A stretch of 64,000 bases of DNA, taken from Prevotella melaninogenica (lineage in GTDB: Bacteria; Bacteroidota; Bacteroidia; Bacteroidales; Bacteroidaceae). Below, piece by piece: positions 25,202 to 34,100 of this stretch. A program made the translations under genes and the position numbers. Under the pieces are notes generated by a model. That model worked only from the letters and a program-made list of their open reading frames with translations. It ran no database searches and had not been told where the DNA came from. The DNA lies in the NCBI RefSeq assembly GCF_013267595.1, contig NZ_CP054010.1, positions 992,001 to 1,056,000 of the forward strand, read 5' to 3'. Each line of letters begins with the position of its first letter. The stretch's first letter is position 1.

Positions 25202-25503
25202 AATTTCTTGGGTATCGGGTTATAGTGTTTTTCAAGCATGGCTTGTATGTCGCTCTGCTTGTAGAGTATCTTCCCTCCGATTTTGTAGAAAGGAAGCGTT
25301 CCTGAGTTTCTGTACTCTTGGAGCGTGCGTGTGCTGAGCCGTAATTGGCTGCAAACCTCCTCACCCGAAAGGTAAACCTCACCATTCAGCATCGGACGGG
25401 CGGTAGAGCAATACCGCTCCAACTTCTTCAAAGTGCCTTCCATCAGTTGTGAAAACAACTGCATCTGAGGGTCTTCCCGCGTAATGATTTCATTCTCTGC
25501 CAT
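25189..25503 (-). CDS. Excisionase-like helix-turn-helix protein 1
   Basis: A 104-residue protein with VYLSGEEVCSQLRLSTRTLQEYRNSGTLPFYKIGGKILYKQSDIQAML, the MerR/excisionase-type helix-turn-helix with wing. Proteins of this type (Xis2c/Xis2d in CTnDOT) control excision and also transfer genes. It overlaps the DUF3408 gene by 13 bases and lies 20 bases after the second HTH gene. Family membership is clear; which of the Xis proteins it matches cannot be told by eye. Confidence 0.78.
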   Translation of the reverse strand: MAENEIITREDPQMQLFSQLMEGTLKKLERYCSTARPMLNGEVYLSGEEVCSQLRLSTRTLQEYRNSGTLPFYKIGGKILYKQSDIQAMLEKHYNPIPKKLWQE

Positions 25504-25523
25504 AATTCATTCATTCTTTGATT

Positions 25524-25793
25524 TCAATCCTTGACTGCATTCAGCATTTCACAGATGTCGGTCTGTTTGTAATAACACTTATGTCCAATCATGGAGAAAG
25601 GGATTTTGCCCGTATCTCGGTATGATTGTAGGGTACGCTTGCTGATGCCTAAACGCTTGCACACGGCTTCGTTGTCGAGCCATTGCTCGGTCTTGGGAGG
25701 ATTACCGATGAGTTTTTCCACACGATGGATAAAGTCTGCAAATTCGGAGCGATGTCGCTCCCACGCTTTGCGGTCGATGATAATGAGTTTCAT
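25524..25793 (-). CDS. Excisionase-like helix-turn-helix protein 2
   Basis: An 89-residue protein with WLDNEAVCKRLGISKRTLQSYRDTGKIPFSMIGHKCYYKQTDI, the same winged helix-turn-helix as its neighbour and related to it. It is the first gene of the minus-strand run HTH-HTH-DUF3408. In CTnDOT such a pair is needed for excision with the integrase. Here the pair is kept although the transfer genes are missing. Confidence 0.78.
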   Translation of the reverse strand: MKLIIIDRKAWERHRSEFADFIHRVEKLIGNPPKTEQWLDNEAVCKRLGISKRTLQSYRDTGKIPFSMIGHKCYYKQTDICEMLNAVKD

Positions 25794-26456
25794 TGCCTTA
25801 ATTTTGTTTTGATTACTTTATTGTTACTCAGCAAACAAACTGTTATGCAGTCCATTGCCGTACTTCTCGGGTGCAAAAGTAACCCCTCGGAAGCACCACT
25901 GCAAGAAATGAGGATAAGCAGGGAAATAGAGAGAAAGCAATAGAAAAACAAAGGAAATCCGTCTGTGTTATTGCGGTAATGAGATGAGGTGCCGGCTCGT
26001 TCCTTTTATTATCTTGTTGTTTTATCGATAATTCGATAGTTCGACAAATCGAGATGTCGAAGTGTCGATAGATAGTTTTATCGATAGATTATTTTGACGA
26101 TATATAGTTTTGACAACAGATAGTCATGACAACAAATTGTACAAACAATAGATTGTCCGTATTATCGTCAGTCCTATCTGTTGTTAGTTGTTACGCCTTG
26201 CGTCCAAAGAGCCTGAGTATGCCGTATTCTTGTCGTGCCTATACTCTCTACGGCAGCCCAGCCCTGCAAGGTTGGGAGAGATGAATACGACCGCATGGAT
26301 ATAGAAAATGGCAATACCACCTTGAAACAGAGAAATCCTGCGGTGGAGATTCTTCTCTCCATCCGCAGGACTCGACCTTGTCAGGGCAGACAGGCTGCCG
26401 TTGTACCTTTGCACGATAAGAAACGGCATCAGGAACTTTGCGTGCGCCGCCTTTGC
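25794..26456. other. Gap in the element with TCGATA repeats
   Basis: At 26019-26160 the bases TCGATA, TCGACA and TTTTGAC(A/G) recur in direct and inverted order (ATCGATAATTCGATAGTTCG, then GTCGATAGATAG and ATCGATAGATTATTTTGAC). This could be a regulatory or recombination site. Downstream (26170-26440) an 81-codon minus-strand frame (26184-26429, QRYNGSLSALTRSSPADG) exists; it has no recognisable domain and I do not call it as a gene. Confidence 0.45.
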
Positions 26457-26942
26457 CTACAACGCCTTCAGGCTTGCTTCCTCCGTCAGTCTGACCGTTG
26501 GCAGATTGTTGCTCTCGATGAGCAGCACTATCGTGCCTGTCAGTTCGGTGTAAAGACGGCCGTATTGCTCGTCAGAAGCCAATGTGTCCGTCAAACCGAA
26601 CTTGTCGAATGTGGCTTGAACAGCCTTGTTCGACAACAGTATAGGTACGAGTTTCTCTGGGAGCGGTGCAGGAAGTTCCCTTTCAAACTCGTTTTCCAAC
26701 ACGGATATAAGCGTATCGTACTTGGAAAAGTGCAAGCCTTGATACAATGCCTCGCTTGCCATGCTCTCCGCTTCAATGTGTGTAAAGCCTTGTGCTACAG
26801 CATCGCAGTAAACTGTGAGAGCCATATCTGCCCGTGCAGTGATAAACTCCGTATCTTGCAACTTTTCGGGGTGATGCTCACTCATGTAACTTCTTAACTT
26901 CAATCGGAAGTAGGAAAGTTCCTTTTTGTTCTTCTGTTTCAT
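26457..26942 (-). CDS. DUF1896 protein
   Basis: A 161-residue helical protein with the DUF1896 pattern: ELSYFRLKLRSYMSEHHPE at the start, then ARADMALTVYCDAVAQGFTH, SEALYQGLHFSKYDTL and the end LTGTIVLLIESNNLPTV. The family is found only in Bacteroidetes mobile elements, usually beside large helicase/methylase genes; none is present here. No function has been assigned that I know of. It lies 55 bases downstream of the two recombinase genes on the same strand. Confidence 0.75.
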   Translation of the reverse strand: MKQKNKKELSYFRLKLRSYMSEHHPEKLQDTEFITARADMALTVYCDAVAQGFTHIEAESMASEALYQGLHFSKYDTLISVLENEFERELPAPLPEKLVPILLSNKAVQATFDKFGLTDTLASDEQYGRLYTELTGTIVLLIESNNLPTVRLTEEASLKAL

Positions 26943-26997
26943 TGTTTTTCTTGTTAAAAAGTTGGACTTCTTTTTTTTGAATCATTCATTACGGCTG

Positions 26998-28281
26998 TTA
27001 CATCCCAATTATGGGACTTGACTTTTTCGGTGTTCTTGACGGACACAGCCGTAAGGCTTTACGCAGTACCCTTGTATGCTCACTACCCATCAGGGGTTGC
27101 ATTTCCTTGGCAATCTTGCTCTTGGTCACCCGTGCATAAATCTCGGTCGTGGAGATGAAGCGATGCCCCAGCATCTTGCTCACCGTCTCTATCGGAAGTC
27201 CGTTCTCCAGACAGATGGTCGTGGCAAAGGTGTGCCGTGCGGTGTGCGAGGTCGCTTGAGTATGCGGTGGCAGTCCTGCCTTAATACATATCTCCTGAAT
27301 AGTTCTATTGAAATTACTGTTGCTGGGAAACTCTCGAAAGAAAAGCCCCTCCCTTCGTCCGTGGCTCACAATGGCGAGTATTTTCTCGGCAACGGGCAGC
27401 AACGGGACAATACTTCTGTTCTGTGTCTTTGTTCGACAGAGCGATATGTACCTACGCCCATCCCCGAATGTATAAACATCGTCCATTCGGAGTTTCTTTA
27501 AGTCTGAGAATGCCAGCCCCGTGAAACATCCCAAGAGGAAAATAAGTCTGCAATGGTTATCTGTCGAGCGGTGCGGACGGTAAGCCAAGAGTTTTTGCAG
27601 GTCGTCCGCCGTAAGTGCATTGCGCTCGTAGGTAGGCGTTTCTATGTCTATGAGTTCAAAAGGGTCTTCACGAACGTATCGCTCCTGCAATGCCTTGCGA
27701 ATGACCTGATGCAAGTGGCGTAGGCGGTTGCCGACACTGCTTTCCTTGTTTCCCAAGTCCCGAAGCATAAAAAGGCGATAGTCCTCAAGCAAAGTCTTGT
27801 CCACCTCTGTGGGCATACAGTCTGCCCTGTCCCTTACTTGCAGGAAATGAACAAAACTCTTGTAGCTGTCCTTAAAAGCCCTGACAGTTGCCTTGCTTAA
27901 TGTTCTGCCCTGCAATTCCTCCTTGTATTCACAAACGGATTGATATAGCTCCGTAAGTGTTGGCATGGGGCGACTTTGCTGCATATAACGCTCCTTGAGG
28001 TATTCCGCCGTGATATAGTTTTCTTCCCTTAATGTACGTTCATAGAGTGAATGCAAGCACTCTTCTATTGAGTTCAGTTGCAGATTGATGCCGCTTGAAT
28101 TACCTGTTGTCGCCTTGATGCACCCTTTTCGGGCAAGCCACTCGTCGGGGGAAGTTTGCAACTGCGTGGAAAACGATGAGGACGTTCCATTACAGGTGAT
28201 ACGGCAACGGATTACGCATAGTCCGTCTTCATTGGTCTTGCTTCTATCTATGTAGAATAGTATGGCAAATGTACTTTTCAT
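26998..28281 (-). CDS. Tyrosine recombinase 1 (integrase)
   Basis: A 427-residue tyrosine recombinase. The N-terminal part is the Bacteroidetes arm-binding region (AILFYIDRSKTNEDGLCVIRCRI), followed by a core-binding SAM-like domain near residues 105-215. The catalytic domain has HTARHTFATTICLENGLPIETVSKMLGH and the nucleophile in TTEIYARV. At the first catalytic arginine site the sequence is CFTGLAFSDLKKL, alanine instead of arginine. IntDOT also lacks that arginine (it has serine), so this is a subfamily trait, not necessarily a defect. It is the second gene of a tandem recombinase pair (12 bases apart). Confidence 0.87.
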   Translation of the reverse strand: MKSTFAILFYIDRSKTNEDGLCVIRCRITCNGTSSSFSTQLQTSPDEWLARKGCIKATTGNSSGINLQLNSIEECLHSLYERTLREENYITAEYLKERYMQQSRPMPTLTELYQSVCEYKEELQGRTLSKATVRAFKDSYKSFVHFLQVRDRADCMPTEVDKTLLEDYRLFMLRDLGNKESSVGNRLRHLHQVIRKALQERYVREDPFELIDIETPTYERNALTADDLQKLLAYRPHRSTDNHCRLIFLLGCFTGLAFSDLKKLRMDDVYTFGDGRRYISLCRTKTQNRSIVPLLPVAEKILAIVSHGRREGLFFREFPSNSNFNRTIQEICIKAGLPPHTQATSHTARHTFATTICLENGLPIETVSKMLGHRFISTTEIYARVTKSKIAKEMQPLMGSEHTRVLRKALRLCPSRTPKKSSPIIGM

Positions 28282-28293
28282 TGTTCTGCGGTT

Positions 28294-29547
28294 TTAGTTG
28301 GTCAGTTGATAATGTGCGAGTTGTGGAAGTATTTTCTCTATGTCCAGAAAGACACGCTCGGGAGATGTCTCCGCATACACTTGCGTGGTTTTGATTTGAC
28401 TGTGTCCGAGCATTTTGGAAACGCTCTCAATGGACACGCCCTCCGACAGTGTCATCTGAGATGCGAAGGTATGCCGTGCCATGTGATAGGTCAGCGTTTT
28501 CTGAATACCGCAAAGCCGTGCTATCTTTTTGAGGTGTATGTTTACCGTGTCGCATCCGGGTATGGGCAGCAGATACCCCTTGGGCGGTTCGTGTCGGAAA
28601 GCCCTCGTGTGAATGCCCCGATAACGCTCGATAATGGCAGTGGCTTCGGGAAGTAGGGGGATGTGGCACACGTTGCCCGTCTTTATTCTCGGCTTGCGTA
28701 TCCAAGTCATTCCCGCTTCGTGAAAGACGTGCTGCTCCGTCAAGTGATACACGTCGGTATAGGAAAGCCCCGTCAGGCAGGAGAAAAGGAACATATCCCT
28801 CGACACTTTTTCATAGCCTTGCAATTTATCTTCTCCCAAGGCTGCGATAAGACCTACCTCCTCCCTTGTGATGTAACGTGGAGTACCCACTTCCCAACGA
28901 ATGGAATGGTTGATGAAGGGATAGGTGTCAATGATGTGCCGTTTATGCAGGTCTTTGAGCAAGGAAGCCAGCATGGAGAGATAGCCAGCCGAAGTGTTGA
29001 GCTTGAATCCCTTTTCTTTGGCGAAGTAGTCCTCCAAGTCTTTGATAAAGGCGATGTCGGCTTTCTGCACGGGAATATCCTCCACACGGTAGCGATACCT
29101 GACGAAGTTTGCCAGATGCTTGTGAAAGAGCAACAGGCATTTTAGTCTGCGTTCGCTGCGGTCTATGCCCACACGCTCACGGAAGCGGTCGATATACTCG
29201 TCTGTATGATGCAGCAGTCCTTGTGACTCACTGTTCAGTCCGAATACAAGCTCCCGTACTCGCTCTGCCGTGATGGGAGCATCGGATTTACCCGAAAGAG
29301 ACTCATAAACCTTGTGTATGCTCACCTGAAGGCGGTCAAGTTCCTTGTTTACCGATACGGCTTCGGCACTCTTGCCCAGCAGTCGGTTTTTGCGACTGTC
29401 CCACAAACGAGGAGTACACGAGCATTTGCAACTGAACTGTACCATAGAGCGTCCTGCGCTGATGCGTCCCATGATGGGACTTTTTCCGTTTTTGTCCTGC
29501 GTACCTCTCTTGAGGTAGAAAAGCAGCTTGAATTTTTCTTTTTCCAT
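28294..29547 (-). CDS. Tyrosine recombinase 2 (integrase)
   Basis: A 417-residue tyrosine recombinase, first gene of the minus-strand pair. N-terminal arm-binding domain FKLLFYLKRGTQDKNGKSPI; catalytic core with YHMARHTFASQMTLSEGVSIESVSKMLGH and TTQVYAETS carrying the nucleophile. The first catalytic arginine site reads CLTGLSYTDV, with serine, exactly the substitution described for IntDOT. The two recombinases are only distantly similar to each other, so they are not a fresh duplication. Tandem integrases occur in some Bacteroides elements where both are needed for movement. The element end should lie a short way upstream of this gene, i.e. at higher coordinates. Confidence 0.87.
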   Translation of the reverse strand: MEKEKFKLLFYLKRGTQDKNGKSPIMGRISAGRSMVQFSCKCSCTPRLWDSRKNRLLGKSAEAVSVNKELDRLQVSIHKVYESLSGKSDAPITAERVRELVFGLNSESQGLLHHTDEYIDRFRERVGIDRSERRLKCLLLFHKHLANFVRYRYRVEDIPVQKADIAFIKDLEDYFAKEKGFKLNTSAGYLSMLASLLKDLHKRHIIDTYPFINHSIRWEVGTPRYITREEVGLIAALGEDKLQGYEKVSRDMFLFSCLTGLSYTDVYHLTEQHVFHEAGMTWIRKPRIKTGNVCHIPLLPEATAIIERYRGIHTRAFRHEPPKGYLLPIPGCDTVNIHLKKIARLCGIQKTLTYHMARHTFASQMTLSEGVSIESVSKMLGHSQIKTTQVYAETSPERVFLDIEKILPQLAHYQLTN

Positions 29548-29559
29548 TGTTTTTTACTT

Positions 29560-29569
29560 GCAAAATTAC
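29560..29569 (-). other. Possible integration core GTAATTTTGC next to the integrase
   Basis: Read on the minus strand the bases are GTAATTTTGC, fitting GTANNTTTGC. It lies 13 bases before the integrase start, closer than usual for an att site, and could equally be its promoter -7 box (TAATTTTG). Confidence 0.3.
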
Positions 29570-29750
29570 ACTTCTTTGAGGAACTTTGAACGATGCAAAA
29601 CATTGATAATGAAAGAGAAAACACCGTTTTAGTTACCACTTTCAGCCGTCCTTTTCCTTTCATCGTTTTTCGAACGATTTGGTAACTGAACTCCCTCCTT
29701 TTCGCTCCCTTTTCTGCCTGTTTCCTATGATGCAACCCTAAGAAGAAACA

Positions 29751-30084
29751 AGCAATATCCGCTGTATTTCAGTCAGATATGAGTTTTATGCCATTTTCTG
29801 CTTTCTACTCCCATACTTCCTAATAGAATGTGCTTGAATACCGCAAGAATCCTATTGTTTTCGTGAATAGAGTAGGGCGGAGCGGTAGGTAAGCAAATGC
29901 GAGGAGGCTTTGTTAGTGGAAGCTGATTGTTGGTTCTTCAGACTTTTGAAATGATAAGGAAACGCCTAAGTTTAGGGCTTAAATGAAATGTCACACGGAG
30001 TTACGGAGGGAACGGAGGCTTTGCATAATTCCGAGCAAGACATCTAAAAATAACACTAAAAACACATACAAAAAGTAGGTTTGT
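29751..30084. other. Intergenic stretch right of the element
   Basis: No gene is visible. The region changes from the even base composition of the element to AT-rich chromosomal sequence. No direct-repeat partner of the left side was found by eye. Confidence 0.35.
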
Positions 30085-30655
30085 AACCAGAAGGAAATCA
30101 ATTAGTTATAAAGTGGTAAAGTAAAAGGTGCTTAATTGCACTTCAAAAGGGCGTTAGTAAGGGGCTTAAAGGGCACCTTTTGCAAGCCAAAAGGGCATGT
30201 ATTGGTTTTGAACTGCATGAAAGTAGTTTATAAAAATCAATGACATGGGGATAAATTTGGGTGTTAAGAATTTTGGAGTGATAAGGTTTGTCACTTGTGT
30301 TTAGAGTTTGAAGCAATGTCACACGGAGACACGGAGAGGACGGAGGATTATTAAAACAAAACAATGGAAGTCACGGAGGCACCGATGGTGCATAGAGCAA
30401 CGGAGCTTGTTAGCCAATTTTATTAGCAATCTATATACAAAGCGTTTACCCCAAAATAGTTATTAAGAATCTGTACGCTATACCTCTGTTGCTCTTTGTG
30501 CCGTCGGCACCTCCGTAATATTGCGTTTATCTCCGTCCCCTCCGTAACTCTGTGTGCCTAATATATAAGACTTTTAGTTGCACACTCCATATTCGGAAGA
30601 CCCTTATATAAGACGTTTAGTTTATCACTCCATATTTCGGAAGAGCCTTATTATT
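30085..30655 (+). repeat. Composite dispersed repeat, copy 1
   Basis: Three modules in a row. (1) The GGGCGTT module, 30085-30200 (GTAAAAGGTGCTTAA, then AAAAGGGCGTTAGTAAG and TTTTGCAAGCCAAAAGGGC). (2) A spacer with TTGGAGTGATAAGGTTTGTC. (3) A ~250-bp imperfect palindrome, 30309-30562: the left arm (ACACGGAGA...GGACGGAGG...GGCACCGATGGTGC...CAACGGAGC) is matched in reverse by the right arm (CTCTGTTGCTCTTTG...GTCGGCACCTCCG...CCCCTCCGTAACTCTGTG). It ends with an AT-rich tail (TATATAAGAC, CACTCCATATTTCGGAAG). Copies lie at 36230 and 45178 (inverted). Confidence 0.8.
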
Positions 30656-30669
30656 TTCATATAAATATG

Positions 30670-30699
30670 TTTGTCTTTATAAGAAATATTGTACTTTTG
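30670..30699 (+). promoter_or_regulatory. Promoter-like motif ahead of a small open frame
   Basis: TTTG at 30670-30673 and TACTTTTG at 30692-30699, with an 18-base spacer, slightly short of the optimum. Confidence 0.5.
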
Positions 30700-30761
30700 C
30701 ACTTGTAATAGGCAAATCCTTTTGCCCTTTCCATCTTCCTGAAAGGTATTAGGACTTTGTT

Positions 30762-30851
30762 ATGACAGATTGGAGAGAGCTTGCAGGCTGGGAATCGGAG
30801 CATAATCGTTTTGAAGAACAGTACTACAGCGCGTTCCTTGGATTTATGTAG
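30762..30851 (+). CDS. Possible 29-residue small protein
   Basis: A short frame, ATG at 30762 to TAG at 30849-30851: MTDWRELAGWESEHNRF then EEQYYSAFLGFM. It follows a promoter motif by 60 bases and GAAAGGTATTAGG upstream could serve as ribosome binding site. The peptide is acidic and aromatic and looks like real coding sequence, perhaps the start of a longer gene now lost or a leader peptide. No family is recognised. The next gene starts 290 bases later. Confidence 0.3.
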   Translation: MTDWRELAGWESEHNRFEEQYYSAFLGFM

Positions 30852-31140
30852 GAAACAAAAACGGCTTAAAACACAGGAAGTAGGATGAGAAGGATAACAT
30901 TTTTTGTTCTTAGATACAATCGACGGATTGTCATTTTATGCGTAGAACCTTTATATTCTTATAGGTGAAAGAAGTCTTCGCTTATTATGATAGGAAGTAA
31001 CAACCCACTTCCCCACGTTTATATCTAAGGAATAAGATAGTGGGACAAAAGCCCGAAAAAAGAATTAGAGATACAGAAATCATCTATAGAAGAATGTCTA
31101 TAGATAATAATTATTGCTTTCATTTAATAGAAAAGAAACA

Positions 31141-34100
31141 ATGAGCAAGCAAGTTTTTCAGACAGACTCCCGTCAGCGCTGGAGTTATTTTAAGTGGACC
31201 TTACGCGTCGTTCTTACGATTCTCTCATTGTTAGGAATCGTTTTCTTGGCAATGTTTGCCTTGGAAGGAAGTCCTCAGATGCCTTTCCGTCACGATTATC
31301 GGAATGCAGTAACAGCGTCATCACCTTATACCAAGGATAACAAGACGGCAAAGCTTTATAAGTCGTTCCGCGACTTCTTCAAGGAGAAGAAGATGCACAA
31401 TAACTATGCGAAGGCTACGATTAAGAAACAACGATTTATTGGAAAGGCAGATAGTCTGACACAGAAATACTTTCGTGAGTGGGACGATCCACGAATAGGT
31501 GTGCGTTCGGCATGGTATGTAAACTGGGATAAGCACGCTTATATCTCTCTGAAGAACAATATCAAGCATTTGAATATGGTTCTGCCAGAGTGGTTTTTTA
31601 TCAATCCTAAGACCGACAAGGTGGAGTATCGGATTGATAAGCAAGCACTGCGGTTGATGCGTCGAACAGGTATTCCGGTTCTTCCTATGCTCACCAATAA
31701 CTACAACTCCGACTTCCATTCAGAGGCGATAGGGCGTATCATGCGTGACGAGAAGAAGCGTATGGCACTCATCAACGAGATGGTTAGGACGTGTCGGCGC
31801 TATGGATTTGCAGGAATCAACCTCGACTTAGAGGAACTTAATATTCAAGATAACGACCTTCTTGTCGAATTGCTCAAAGACTTCTCACGTGTTTTCCATG
31901 CGAATGGGCTTTATGTAACACAAGCCGTAGCCCCTTTCAATGAGGATTATAATATGCAGGAACTGGCGAAGTATAATGACTATCTCTTCCTCATGGCTTA
32001 TGATGAACATAACATTGAGAGTCAGCCGGGAGCGGTTAGTTCGCAGCGATGGGTAGAAAAGGCCACCGACTGGGCTGCAAAGAATGTTCCGAATGATAAG
32101 ATTGTCCTCGGTATGGCTACCTATGGATATGATTGGGCAAACGGAGAAGGCGGTACGACCGTGTCATTCGACCAGACAATGGCTATTGCGCAAGATGCAG
32201 ATGCAAAGGTAAAGTTCGATGATGACACCTATAACGTGAACTTCTCTTATCAGAATACCGACGATGGAAAGGTTCATCACGTGTTCTTCACCGATGCTGC
32301 CACCACGTTTAACATCATGCGTTTTGGTGCAGAATATCATCTTGCAGGCTATGGCTTATGGCGTTTGGGAACTGAAGACAAGCGTATCTGGCGTTTCTAT
32401 GGCAAAGATATGTCATGGGAGAATGTGGCAAGGATGTCTGTTGCGAAGCTGATGCAACTCAACGGCACCGATGATGTCAACTTTGTTGGCTCAGGTGAAG
32501 TGCTCCAAGTGACAACAGAACCTCACCCTGGAGACATCTCGATAAGGATAGATAAGGACAATCGCCTTATCTCGGAAGAGTATTATCGCACCCTGCCTTC
32601 TACTTACACCATCCAACGATTAGGCAAATGTAAGGACAAGCAGCTTGTTATTACCTTCGATGACGGACCAGACAGCCGTTGGACTCCTACCGTACTTAGT
32701 ACGCTGAAGAAGTATAATGTCCCTGCAGCGTTCTTCATGGTGGGACTGCAGATGGAGAAGAATCTGCCATTGGTAAAGCAAGTATATGAGGATGGGCATA
32801 CCATTGGTAACCACACCTTCACCCACCATAACATGATTGAGAACTCCGACCGCCGCTCTTATGCAGAGTTGAAGTTGACAAGAATGTTGATAGAGAGTGT
32901 GACAGGACATAGTACTATCCTCTTCCGTGCGCCTTATAATGCTGATGCCGACCCAACGGAACATGAAGAGATATGGCCAATGATTGTGGCAAGTCGTAGG
33001 AATTACCTCTTTGTGGGAGAGGCTATCGACCCTAACGACTGGCAGCCTAACGTTACAGCCGACCAGATCTATCAGCGTGTCATTGATGGTGTACACCATG
33101 AAGACGGACATGTCATCTTGTTGCACGATGCGGGCGGTAGTTCTCGAAGGCCTACCCTTGATGCGCTCCCACGTATCATAGAGACCTTGCAGCATGAGGG
33201 ATATCAGTTTATCTCCCTCGAACAATACTTAGGTATGAACAAGCAAACACTGATGCCAGAGATTAATAAAGGTAAGGAATACTATGCGATGCAGACCAAC
33301 CTCTGGTTAGCAGAGATGATCTATCATGTCTCAGACTTCCTCACAGCTCTTTTCCTTGTCTTCCTTGCCTTGGGAATGATGCGCCTGATATTTATGTATG
33401 TACTGATGATAAGAGAGAAACGGGCGGAGAACCGACGTAATTATGCTCCTATTGATGCTGCCACAGCACCAACAGTTTCTATCATCGTACCGGGTTATAA
33501 CGAGGAAGTAAACATCGTCCGTACCATCACTACGCTTAAGCAACAAGACTATCCTAACCTGCATATCTACTTCGTTGATGATGGTAGTAAGGACCATACA
33601 CTCGAACGTGTACATGAGGCTTTCGACAATGATGATACGGTTACGGTGCTTGCTAAGAAGAATGGTGGAAAGGCTTCAGCCCTCAACTATGGTATTGCTG
33701 CCTGCCGTTCAGAGTATGTTGTTTGTATTGATGCCGACACCCAGTTGAAGAATGATGCGGTAAGTAGATTGATGAAACACTTCATCGCTGACACAGAGAA
33801 GCGTGTCGGTGCGGTGGCTGGTAACGTGAAGGTGGGTAATCAACGGAATATGCTTACCTACTGGCAGGCTATTGAATATACGAGTAGTCAGAACTTCGAT
33901 CGTATGGCTTACTCTAATATCAATGCTGTCACCGTTGTGCCTGGAGCTATCGGCGCCTTCCGAAAGGAGGTTATAGAAGCCGTGGGAGGCTTTACAACCG
34001 ATACCTTAGCAGAAGACTGCGACCTGACGATGAGTATCAACGAGCATGGATATATCATCGAGAACGAGAACTATGCTGTAGCAATGACCGAAGCTCCAGA

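Larger units (their letters stand above)
21632..29750. mobile_element. Decayed CTnDOT-type integrative element with erm(F)
   Basis: One stretch carries, in order: erm(F), IS4351, a fragment of unknown origin, a mobilisation gene, a DUF3408 gene, two excisionase-like HTH genes, a DUF1896 gene and two tyrosine recombinases. These are standard accessory or end modules of Bacteroidetes conjugative transposons. No tra operon, relaxase or tetQ/rte regulatory region is present in the window, so the element has probably lost its middle by IS4351-linked deletion. Exact ends are not defined: the left edge might be the receptor/erm(F) junction or lie near 20117, and the right edge is somewhere after 29548. 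Confidence 0.75.

Noticed and set aside
26404..26411. Plus-strand TACCTTTG promoter motif
   Set aside because: The nearest TTG is 23 bases upstream, outside normal spacing, and no plus-strand gene follows.
26184..26429. 81-codon minus-strand frame and overlapping plus-strand frames in the element gap
   Set aside because: No domain, no convincing ribosome site, and frames are open on both strands, as often happens in GC-richer DNA.
20117..29569. GTAATTTTGC at both sides as attL and attR of the element
   Set aside because: The two copies are in opposite orientation and both look like promoter -7 boxes, so they do not form the expected direct repeat. Kept only as low-confidence sites.
31141..31700. 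Minus-strand frames within the polymer synthase gene
   Set aside because: Shadow frames of a well-supported gene with clear domains on the plus strand.
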